Of a DNA stretch of 7,680 bases, positions 1 to 6,459 are shown piece by piece. Each line of letters starts with the position of its first letter. Position 1 is the first letter of the stretch. The translations under genes and the position numbers were made by a program. Below the pieces are notes generated by a model. It saw only the letters and a list, made by a program, of their open reading frames with translations, searched no databases and was not told the origin of the DNA. The DNA comes from CAYMLQ01 sp964390795 (lineage in GTDB: Bacteria; Verrucomicrobiota; Kiritimatiellia; RFP12; UBA1067). The stretch lies in assembly GCA_964390795.1 (NCBI GenBank), contig CAYMLQ010000296.1, positions 1 through 7,680 on the forward strand, written 5' to 3'.

Positions 1-567
1 CATCGGCGCGAGGTTGGCGCAGACCGAGATCCAGGTGAGGCGCTGCATCAGCCGCTCCGTCTCAAGGTCAGCCGCTGTACCGACGCTCTCCTGGATGATG
101 TCATACCCCTCTTCGACATGCGAAAAGCCGGCGGAGAGAATATTGGCCATGGATCCGGGCTCGCTTTCGCAGGCCTTCAGCGCCTTGAGGACGTCCCCTT
201 CGGCCATCGCGTTCTTGACCTGGTCGATCAAGTCCTTGGGCATGATTTTCTGCGGCCTCACGAGGATCGTGCAGTCCACGATGAAGTAGATCGCCGCCGC
301 CGCACACCCGAACAGAGCCATCCACAGGATGAAGCCGATGGCGCCCGACCCCATTAGAATCGCACCAAAATCGGTCGCGCTCTTTTTGGGCGCGGCCTTG
401 GGCGCCGACTCGCCGTCACCAGCCGCGACGATCGGTGCACTTTCGACGGCCGGTGCCGCCGCGACCTCGGCAGCAGCAGGAGCCGCAGCCTCGCCCTCTT
501 GCGCCAGCAGCGCCGGAGCGCCCATCAAAGCCGCAAGCATCACCGCACTCATCACTAGTCTCTTCAT
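1..567 (-). CDS. ExbB/TolQ/MotA-family proton channel subunit with signal peptide (partial, 3' end outside window)
   Basis: This is the N-terminal 189 residues of a TolQ/ExbB-type inner-membrane proton channel, the family that uses the proton motive force to drive TonB- or Tol-type work across the periplasm. Residues 1-22 form a signal peptide ending LLAQ. Residues 24-62 are an Ala/Pro/Glu-rich linker. Residues about 67-98 are the first membrane helix (GFILWMALFG...AIYFIVDC). Residues 100-175 are the cytoplasmic helical region. The final visible motif, LMQRLTWISVCANLAPM, matches the start of the family's second membrane helix, which normally continues LGLLGTV. The start at 567 has a GAGAGGA Shine-Dalgarno about 5 bases upstream. 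The gene lies last of three visible operon genes, after two secreted TPR-like proteins. A cleavable signal peptide and linker are absent from E. coli ExbB and TolQ; as I recall, such extensions occur in PVC-type bacteria. The family call is firm; ExbB versus TolQ cannot be decided. Confidence 0.88.
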   Translation of the reverse strand, partial: MKRLVMSAVMLAALMGAPALLAQEGEAAAPAAAEVAAAPAVESAPIVAAGDGESAPKAAPKKSATDFGAILMGSGAIGFILWMALFGCAAAAIYFIVDCTILVRPQKIMPKDLIDQVKNAMAEGDVLKALKACESEPGSMANILSAGFSHVEEGYDIIQESVGTAADLETERLMQRLTWISVCANLAPM

Positions 568-625
568 GGTTTCCTCTCGCCTTTCTTCGCTGTGTCCTTT
601 ACAGCCTTCGCGTTGTAACGTCGTT

Positions 626-642
626 CCGGGTTCCGCACCCGG
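626..642 (-). other. Small hairpin in the leader of the ExbB-like gene
   Basis: CCGGGT and ACCCGG form a perfect 6-bp stem with a 5-base loop. On the minus-strand transcript no U-tract follows, so it is not a canonical intrinsic terminator. It could be an RNA processing or stability element between two co-transcribed genes, or have no role. Confidence 0.35.
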
Positions 643-667
643 TATTGTCCTAAACATCCCGCCTGAA

Positions 668-695
668 CGATCACTGATAACCGATCACTGATAAC
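668..695. repeat. Perfect 14-bp tandem duplication
   Basis: The unit CGATCACTGATAAC occurs at 668-681 and again at 682-695, followed by a further CGAC-like start of a third copy. Each unit contains the odd palindrome ATCACTGAT. It sits 8 bases after the stop of the small TPR-like gene. It resembles the CTGATAAC-type short tandem repeats seen in intergenic DNA of several phyla; a pair of operator sites is the alternative. Confidence 0.8.
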
Positions 696-702
696 CGACT
701 GC

Positions 703-1524
703 TCAGGGCTTATTGGCCCATTCACTGCCCGGAAACTCCTTGCGGATCAAGTCGCGGCGCTCTTGGGCGCGCGACGACATCCCCAGCTTTTCGAGACTCT
801 TGGCAGCCTTGTAGTTCGCCTCGGGCTGAACGGCCCGGATGCCACGGTAGAGGGTGATCACCCGCAGGTAGCCGTCTTTCAGCGCCCGCGTGTGGTGCTC
901 CTGGGTGTCGCCGCTCTTCAAGATCAGATCACCGCGCAGGATCAGGGCCGAAGCAGACGCCGCGCGGTCACCGCTTTTCACCGCGTTCTCCAGCAGATCG
1001 TCGAGCTTTGCCGTCCGGTTTTCCCGCAGCAGCACCCGCCAGTAGACCGTGGCCAGATCGCCGAGATAGGCCGCCTGAGGCCGCTGCGTGGTGATCTTCT
1101 CGATCGCCTTGAGCGCCTCGGCGCCGTTGTTGGTCTGTAGATAGGCCTCGGCCAGCCAACGGGTCGCCTCTTCGTCGTACTGTAACATGGCGTAGTCGTT
1201 GACGATCTTGATCAGCGCGGCGATGGCCGATGCGCCGGTGTTCGCTTTGACTGCGGCGATCGCCGGATCCAGCTCTTTGGGACGTGCGATGCGCATGCTC
1301 TGCACGGCGGCGAGCGGATGGCGGATCTCGACGCCGGTCTTCACATCCGACACCGAATACTCTTTGGCGCTGGGCCACCAGCGGACCATTCCAGGAAAGT
1401 CGCGGCTGTTGACCTTGAGCACGCCGGGAACGCCTGCGGCGACCTGCGCCAGCAGCGGCGACACGCCTGCAAAGACGCAGGCCGCGAGGATTAGAATTTT
1501 TCCGTATGCCGTGGTGTGCTTCAT
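703..1524 (-). CDS. Secreted small protein with N-terminal beta domain and TPR-like helices
   Basis: A 273-aa periplasmic or envelope protein. Residues 1-27 are a signal peptide (hydrophobic LILAACVFAGVSPLLAQ). Residues about 28-80 look like a compact beta domain (GVLKVNSRDFPGMVRWW...KEYSV...GVEIRHPLAAVQSMRIA), of the kind that precedes TPR helices in YbgF/CpoB-like envelope proteins of PVC-type genomes. Residues about 83-265 are helix-turn-helix repeats with TPR-style spacing (e.g. ATRWLAEAYLQTNNGAEALKAIEKI, ASALILRGDLILKSGDT). The start at 1524 is chosen over an upstream ATG at 1659, which would bury the signal peptide and overlap the previous gene; an AAGGAG site lies 7 bases upstream of 1524. 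It sits 35 bases after the large TPR protein and before the ExbB-like gene, so it likely acts as a periplasmic partner of that channel. The exact function is not known. Confidence 0.85.
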   Translation of the reverse strand: MKHTTAYGKILILAACVFAGVSPLLAQVAAGVPGVLKVNSRDFPGMVRWWPSAKEYSVSDVKTGVEIRHPLAAVQSMRIARPKELDPAIAAVKANTGASAIAALIKIVNDYAMLQYDEEATRWLAEAYLQTNNGAEALKAIEKITTQRPQAAYLGDLATVYWRVLLRENRTAKLDDLLENAVKSGDRAASASALILRGDLILKSGDTQEHHTRALKDGYLRVITLYRGIRAVQPEANYKAAKSLEKLGMSSRAQERRDLIRKEFPGSEWANKP

Positions 1525-1531
1525 ACCTTTA

Positions 1532-1537
1532 CTCCTT
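1532..1537 (-). promoter_or_regulatory. Shine-Dalgarno that decides the start at 1524
   Basis: On the minus strand AAGGAG stands 7 bases before the ATG at 1524. Together with the signal peptide beginning there it rules out the longer reading that starts at 1659. Confidence 0.8.
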
Positions 1538-1559
1538 GATTCTTTCTCAGTCGCTTGGC

Positions 1560-4500
1560 TCACTTCTTGACCGACAGCTCGATATTCGCTTGGTTCAGCC
1601 ACGTCCGCACCTGCGGCGCGTTGCGGCTGCCGCCGAATGTCGCGAGGTACTCTTCGCACGAGTCTGCGGCGGCCTGGAATTTCTTGTGTTCCAGCTCGAG
1701 CGGGATGCTCAGCAGGTAGGCCTGCTCGAGATAGGGGGCCAGTGCGGCATTCCCCGGGTCGATCGAAAAGATCAGCAGTTTGAAGGCCGTAATGGCCCGC
1801 CCGCGGGATTCCCCTGCCTTTTCGTTCAGGCCCAGCGCCTTCTCGGCGTTCATCTTGCGAATCATGGTCTGGCCGACCTGGATGTCGATCTCGACCATCT
1901 CCTTCATCTCTTTGCGGTAGTTACGGACGAACTTGAAGGCATCCACGGCGCGGTTGAACAGCTCTTGGCGACGATTGTCGTCGCGCTCGGTCTCGCCCTC
2001 GGCGCTGGCCGCATCGGCCAGGAGCAGGCTGGCGTCGACCACAAGCGTCGAGCGGGCATACGTGGTGACAAAGGTCTCGAGTTCCGCGCGGGCTTCGGCA
2101 AACCGCTTCATGCCGATGAGCGCTTGGGCGCGGCCGTAGCGGGCCTGCGCCTGCATCGCCGGATCCTTGGCCGCGGCGACCTTGTCGAATCCTTGGAGCG
2201 CGATGTCGTATTCCTTGGCATCCACCAGGGCCCGCGCCGCCGTCAGCAACTGGTAATCGGCGAAGACATCGGAGCCCTTGCCGGAGAACATCTCTTTGTA
2301 TTTGGCAACCGCCTCGCCGCGCAAGCCGAGTTCCATCAGACTGGCGGCGAGCATCGGCACCGAGCTGCGGGCCTCCTCGGAGGCCGGATAGTCCTTGCGC
2401 AGTTGGGCGAAGATCGCTTGGGCCTTTTCCGTCTCCTGCAGGACGGTGTACATGGTGCCTGCCTTGATCAGCGCCGTGGGGGCGAGTTCCGACTTGGGGA
2501 AGGTCTTCACAAAACTCAGATAGGCTTCGATCGCCTGCGGCCGGGTCTTGGCGACCGCCTCGGGAGGCGCGTTGACCTGCGCCAGGCAGAAGGCCTTCTG
2601 GAAGAAAGACTGCTCGCGGATCAGGTCGGCCTGCTTCGTATCAATGGCGACACCTGCGGGGATGGCGGCAAGGTCTTTGGCGATCTGGTCGTACGCCACA
2701 GCAGCCCTGAGCAGGTGCACCGAGCCCTCAGCACGGCTGGCGTCGTCCTCAGCGCCGCGAACGCGGGCAAGACCGATGGAGCGGGTCGACTGCGCGATCC
2801 GGAAGCGGGTCGTCGCGGCGGCCATGCCGGGTTTTTCGGTCTTCACCAGATAGGCCATATAGGCCTCGAGCGTCGCAATCTCGTTGGTATAGTTATGCCG
2901 CCGATTGTGGATCGCCGCGATCTGACTCAGGGCATCGCCATACCACGCCGAGGCGGTATAGGCCGTGACCAGGCGCTCGAAGTAGTCGAGCGCCGCCAGT
3001 TCGTCTCCATCCTCCGCCGCCTTGGCGCCGAAGACCATGATCCGTTGCGGCGCGTCCGGGTGCTGGGTGAAGTGCTTGAAGAAGAGGTCATAGGACTGCC
3101 GACGTTTCTCGCCCATCCCGAGGCCGCCGAAATGCTCAGCCAGTCGCTGCAGTTCGGCACCCGCCGCCAAGGTATTGGCCGACGCGCTGAACCGCTCCGC
3201 CAGATGCGCCACGACCGTNNNNNNNNNNGACCGTATCGGCCAGCAGCGCCTCGTAGCCGTCGGCACTGCGGACCTCCAGGCAGGCCTGCGTCAGCTCGCC
3301 CAAGGCGATCACCGATTCGGCCGCCTCGGGGAAGCGGTTGAGAACGTCAAAGAACGCCACGATGCTCACCTCAAACTGGTTGCTGGCGAATTTCTGGCGC
3401 GCCTCTTGGAACTGCTTCTGCCTAATACGATCCAACATTTCGGAGGTGATCTCGGGCGTCAGCTCCACGTTGAAACGTTCTCTGATAAAGGTGCGTATCT
3501 TCTGCTCGCGTTCGCCCGCCTCCATGGCCCACTGGCTGTCGGGGAACTTGGCGAAGACGTTGATAAAGTGCTGATAGGCGCCATTGGGTTTGCGCTTGCC
3601 GTCGGTGCCGCGCTCGCCGAGCAGGAGGTCCTTGACCTTCTCGATGTCACCGGCGGGGTCGGCGGCGATCTTCATCGCCTCGTCATCCAGCATCACCGCC
3701 AGAAGGAAGCGGCACTGGGCCATGGGGCTCATCTTGACCAACCCGGTGATCCCCTCTTCCTGCTCCTGCGCGACCAGGGCGTCGTGGATCATCTTCAGCG
3801 GACCCATGTAGTCCTCGATCAGCGACTGTGCTTTGGAGGTGTCCCCCTTGAGCACCAGAATGTGCGCTTTGATGACGATCCCCTTGCCAAACCACATGTC
3901 CTGATCCCACAGGAGCTGGTTGGCCAGTTTCTCGGCATCGGCCAGCAGTCCGTCCCGCGCCTTGTTGTCGGTCTCGGCCTCGGCCAGTTTGACCGTCAGT
4001 TCGGCGGCGTCGGCCTGCACCTGGCGCATCGCGTCTTTGGGCAGCTTGACCCCCATCAACCGCTTGTAGGCGGTCAGCGCCAGCTTGTCCATACGGGTGG
4101 CCAGCAGCATCTGCGGGTACTTGTAGGCCGCCTCAATATAGAAGGACTCCAGCTCCGGTGGCGGCTGCGGGAATTTCTTGAAGAACGCCTCGTAGAAGCC
4201 GAACGCTTCGTCGGTGCGGCCAAAGGCGTAGAGGCTGTCGGCCATGGCCAGCTTCATGGCCCAGGCATCGGCGCCGTCGGGATTGGGCTGGCGGGCGATG
4301 ATCCCGCGGACATCCTCAAACTTCCCTTGGGAAAGCAACCCGCGCAACTCCAAAACTTTAAGCGCGACGGCCGCATCCGGATAGCGCTTCTTGAGGTCTT
4401 CGATCACACGGGCAGCGAAATCGGGCATCCGCAACACATCCTGCAATTGCCGGACATACTCCTGCTCTTGAGCCAGAAATGCATCCTTCTCGGGGTCGCC

Positions 4501-4590
4501 CCCTTGCGCGGCCGCCGAACATACAAGCAGGGCCGCGACGCCAATCGCCAACAACCCGTTGCCTACAGATGTACGCAGGATCAAATTCAT
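1560..4590 (-). CDS. Large secreted TPR-like repeat protein, interrupted by an assembly gap
   Basis: Read as one gene of 1004 aa once the artefactual gap at 3213-3234 is collapsed; the raw sequence appears as two overlapping fragments (4590 to the gap, gap to 1560). Residues 1-28 are a signal peptide (GLLAIGVAALLVCSAAAQ). The rest is almost wholly alpha-helical, with recurring TPR/BamD-like signatures of the type A..YF..F...FP.S at several places: FYEAFFKKFPQ, YQHFINVFAKFPDS, FFDVLNRFPEA, YLSFVKTFPKSE, IFAQLRKDYPASE. No enzyme motif was seen and the protein ends in ELSVKK. The start at 4590 has AAGGGG 5 bases upstream and leads directly into the signal peptide. It is the first gene of the operon with the small TPR-like protein and the ExbB-like channel, which suggests a periplasmic scaffold for a proton-driven envelope complex. 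That role is inferred. Its length is several times that of CpoB/YbgF. Confidence 0.82.
3219..3228. other. 10-N scaffold gap, probably artefactual
   Basis: Exactly ten Ns, flanked on both sides by the same six bases GACCGT (3213-3218 and 3229-3234). Removing the ten Ns and one copy of the 6-mer (16 bases) joins the two halves of the TPR gene in frame at T453-V454, giving ...LLADTVVAHLAERF.... The gap looks like a default-length placeholder over two contig ends that actually overlap. Confidence 0.85.
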
Positions 4591-4787
4591 AGCATCCCCT
4601 TTTTATACTATCACCGGTGTAGCGGTCAACCGGATTTATCGCCTGTGTCGCCTTTTCGAGCGCCGTCGCCTTGTCATTTTATCAAAAAATCGTACCTGAC
4701 CCTCTTTTTGTTGTTGCACGACAAAGACAATTTGGGCTACCTTTTCCGATGACCCGCTGTGTTGTTCTTAAAAACCATGAGGATGCT
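4591..4787. promoter_or_regulatory. Divergent intergenic promoter region
   Basis: 197 bases between two divergently transcribed envelope genes, more AT-rich than the flanking coding DNA. It should carry both promoters. For the plus-strand gene, a TTGCAC followed 17-18 bases later by CTACCT/TACCTT (about 4710-4745) is a weak possibility. The two translation starts share a perfect 10-base inverted repeat, CATAGCATCC (4588-4597) and GGATGCTATG (4781-4790). Confidence 0.6.
4602..4629 (-). promoter_or_regulatory. Candidate promoter of the TPR/ExbB operon
   Basis: On the minus strand TTGACC (4624-4629) and TATAAA (4602-4607) are separated by 16 bases. The palindrome CACCGGTG (4612-4619) lies between them and could be an operator. 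A weak point: a start expected about 7 bases after the -10 would leave a very short leader, with the Shine-Dalgarno almost at the 5' end. Confidence 0.35.
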
Positions 4788-5933
4788 ATGGGTAAGGTCT
4801 TGAGAATTCTTGTTATCATCATTCTGATTGTGGGCGTCGCAGCCCTTGTTTTGGAATTCCAAATCAAAGGGAAGCGTGAGGCGCTTGTGGGTCGGGCGCA
4901 AAAGTTCGAAGAGGGTATGGCTCGCATCGCGCGTACGATCGAAGCGCAACCCCCGGCCGACACGCCAGCACTCTCGCTCCCTGAGCGTGACATCTCCGAA
5001 GTGAGCGCCCGCGAACTCGAAAACCCCGAGACCGCGACCTTCTGGAGCGCCTATCCCTTCAAACTCGAGCAGGACAACCTGCCCACGCTGAACTATGACA
5101 CCGACGACATGGTGCTGCAGCTCCGGCGTTACTACCAGCTTGACGAAATGGGCAAGAAGATGACCGACCTGCGCGGGATGGGCAAATACTCGACATCCGG
5201 GGCCGGCACGCAGCAGGAGGCGCTGGACAAGCTCTTTGAGCGCGCCAAGGCTCAGAACGCCGCCCTGAACACCACCCGCGGGGAGTTGCGCAAGCTGCGT
5301 GAGGAACTCGTCGACGTGATCAATGAGCACAACCGCCTCAAGCGGAGCAGCCGCACCGACAAAAAGACAATCGAGGATCTGAACGCCACGGTCGCGAGCC
5401 TGCAGCAGCAGAAGGCCGAGTTGGATCGCAAGGTCACCCGCCTCGAAGAGGAGAAGCGCGATCTGGAGGCCGAGGTCGCCGAGAAGACCGCGGAGATCAA
5501 CCACCAGAAGGAGATCACCGCCGGGCACGAGGCCACGATCGCCAACCTGACGAAGCAGCTCGAGAAGTGCATGAACCCGCAACCGGGGAGGGGAACCGGG
5601 ACGGCCGCAGCCGGTGCGACGCTCGATAATCTCGATAACGTGCTGACCCCGGGCGACAAGGGCAAGGTCGTGGCCTTTGACGACCAGCTCAAGTTCGTGG
5701 TGGTCGAGTTCTCGCTCGCGTTCATGCAGGAACTGCTCGGCGAGGATCTCTCCAAGGGGCTGCCGCAAATTGAGATGATGATCCGTCGGCCCGGCCTAGA
5801 GACCCCTGCGGGCGATTTTGTGACCCGCATCCGCCTCCGTCAGGTCGTCCGCGATCAGGGCCTTGTTGTGGCCGATGTGCTGATCGACTGGCAGCAGGCC
5901 CCCCTGGAGAAAAACGATGTGGTCTATTTCTAA
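4788..5933 (+). CDS. Membrane-anchored periplasmic coiled-coil protein with C-terminal beta domain
   Basis: A 381-aa protein. Residues 4-23 are a single hydrophobic helix (VLRILVIIILIVGVAALVLEF) after a short positively charged N-terminus, so the body should lie in the periplasm. Residues 52-142 are a polar, partly Pro-rich stretch. Residues about 145-262 are a heptad-rich coiled coil (LRKLREELVDVINEHNRL, VASLQQQKAELDRKV, LEEEKRDLEAEV). Residues 263-287 are a Gly/Ala linker. Residues about 288-381 (DKGKVVAFDDQLKFVVVEFS ... DVLIDWQQAPLEKNDVVYF) resemble a small beta domain found at the C-terminus of coiled-coil envelope proteins in PVC-type bacteria. The ATG at 4788 is preferred because GAGGA precedes it and the membrane helix starts there; upstream in-frame ATGs (4671, 4749) add no sensible sequence. 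Its end overlaps the next gene by 19 bases, so the two are translated together. Possible roles are envelope spanning or cell-shape support; none is proven. Confidence 0.87.
   Translation: MGKVLRILVIIILIVGVAALVLEFQIKGKREALVGRAQKFEEGMARIARTIEAQPPADTPALSLPERDISEVSARELENPETATFWSAYPFKLEQDNLPTLNYDTDDMVLQLRRYYQLDEMGKKMTDLRGMGKYSTSGAGTQQEALDKLFERAKAQNAALNTTRGELRKLREELVDVINEHNRLKRSSRTDKKTIEDLNATVASLQQQKAELDRKVTRLEEEKRDLEAEVAEKTAEINHQKEITAGHEATIANLTKQLEKCMNPQPGRGTGTAAAGATLDNLDNVLTPGDKGKVVAFDDQLKFVVVEFSLAFMQELLGEDLSKGLPQIEMMIRRPGLETPAGDFVTRIRLRQVVRDQGLVVADVLIDWQQAPLEKNDVVYF
5906..5909 (+). promoter_or_regulatory. Shine-Dalgarno of the micro-lipoprotein, inside the upstream gene
   Basis: GGAG lies 7 bases before the ATG at 5917, the same spacing seen for three other genes here (1524, 6435 and 7341). 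It lies within the last codons of the coiled-coil gene and supports a real, coupled start. Confidence 0.75.
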
Positions 5934-6090
5934 CGTCCGCTCGGGATTGCTCGCCGTGTGTGCCGCACTTGCGCTTTGCAGCCTCTCTGGGTGCATGAGT
6001 GCGCCGCACGAGGGAGATCTGCCATGGTCGCCTTCGGCAAGCTGGGAGGGGACGCCTGCCCTCCCCGGCGGCATGTTCAACCCGCAGTGA
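5917..6090 (+). CDS. 57-aa micro-lipoprotein with LPW...WEG tail
   Basis: A small secreted lipoprotein. Residues 1-25 form a type II signal peptide (basic NVRSG, hydrophobic LLAVCAALAL), with lipobox LSGC giving lipidated Cys26. The mature part is only 32 residues and rich in Trp, Pro and Gly; it contains LPWSPSASWEG and ends GGMFNPQ. The residues after the Cys (MSAP) carry no Asp at +2, so outer-membrane sorting is expected if Lol rules of E. coli apply. The gene overlaps the coiled-coil gene by 19 bases in another frame and has a well-placed GGAG. Co-translation suggests that it works with the coiled-coil protein, perhaps as its outer-membrane contact; this is inference. Its TGA stop at 6088-6090 directly touches the TCA (stop, minus strand) of the convergent gene. 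It is too short for most ORF filters. Confidence 0.8.
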   Translation: MWSISNVRSGLLAVCAALALCSLSGCMSAPHEGDLPWSPSASWEGTPALPGGMFNPQ

Positions 6091-6435
6091 TCAGCCGAGC
6101 AGCAGCAGCACGCGGCCAAGTAGCGTAACAGCTTTGGCCATGCCGTCCAAAACCGCCGAGAACGCTGCCGCCTCCTCGATCAGACGCTGCGTGCGGCTGA
6201 TGCTCTCCGTCGCTTCAGAGAGCAGGCGCCGGTAGCGGCGGTGGTTGCGTTTGAGCGCCGCCCGCTGCAGGGCGAAGGCGGCGTTGCAGAGCGCGGTGTA
6301 TTCCTCCTCGATCACGGCCGCCGCTTCGGCTCCGCCGGATTTTGCGGCCTCTTTGACCAACCGGGCTCGGTTCGTGTTGTAGGCCAGAACAGCGGCCTGG
6401 GTGCGTTGCTGCAGCGTCTTTTTAAGGCTGGTCAT
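6091..6435 (-). CDS. Small helical protein with hydrophobic C-terminal tail (unknown)
   Basis: 114 aa, not recognised. It begins MTSLKKTLQQRTQAAVLAYN, has no signal peptide, and is predicted by eye to be helical throughout. There is an acidic patch (VIEEEY), then a strongly basic stretch (LKRNHRRYRRLL, about residues 61-72), then an amphipathic helix. The last 20 or so residues are hydrophobic (AVTLLGRVLLLLG), which could be a membrane-associating tail. The start at 6435 has AGGAG 7 bases upstream. It lies 24 bases after the stop of the 293-aa lipoprotein gene, so the two almost certainly share a transcript. Codon use and GC match the neighbours. The stop abuts the stop of the converging micro-lipoprotein. 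Confidence 0.75.
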   Translation of the reverse strand: MTSLKKTLQQRTQAAVLAYNTNRARLVKEAAKSGGAEAAAVIEEEYTALCNAAFALQRAALKRNHRRYRRLLSEATESISRTQRLIEEAAAFSAVLDGMAKAVTLLGRVLLLLG

Positions 6436-6459
6436 TGCGTCACTCCTGGTTCACGGGTT

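Larger units (their letters stand above)
568..702. other. Intra-operon spacer with tandem repeat and small hairpin
   Basis: These 135 bases separate the ExbB-like gene from the upstream small TPR-like gene. No credible ORF lies here. The spacer holds a perfect 14-bp tandem duplication (668-695) and a 6-bp-stem hairpin (626-642), both listed separately. I saw no strong -35/-10 pair on the minus strand, so read-through from upstream is the simplest expectation. The spacing is longer than the 35 bases between the other two genes, so an extra processing or attenuation step is possible. Confidence 0.5.

Noticed and set aside
1525..1659. Longer N-terminus for the small TPR-like gene (start at 1659)
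   Set aside because: It would add 45 basic residues before a clear signal peptide, overlap the preceding gene by 100 bases and ignore the AAGGAG site before 1524.
1506..3341. Long plus-strand ORF of 611 aa
   Set aside because: Antisense to the TPR genes, with an Arg/Leu/Gly-rich product without signal or domain; it crosses the N gap and has no matching Shine-Dalgarno. High GC opens such frames opposite real genes.
3175..4752. Long plus-strand ORF of 525 aa
   Set aside because: Antisense shadow of the large TPR gene; it runs through the N gap and the divergent promoter region.
4671..4787. Earlier start for the coiled-coil gene
   Set aside because: The extra 39 residues have no signal character, and the region looks like promoter DNA; the Shine-Dalgarno and membrane helix fit the start at 4788.
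4737..5768. Long minus-strand ORF of 343 aa
   Set aside because: Mirror of the coiled-coil gene; the Leu/Val/Arg-rich repeats are reverse-strand readings of the heptads, and the frame crosses the true start region.
6114..6139. GGCCAA...TTGGCC stem as a terminator for the plus-strand genes
   Set aside because: The 14-base loop is long, no T-tract follows, and it lies within the 3' coding part of the minus-strand gene.
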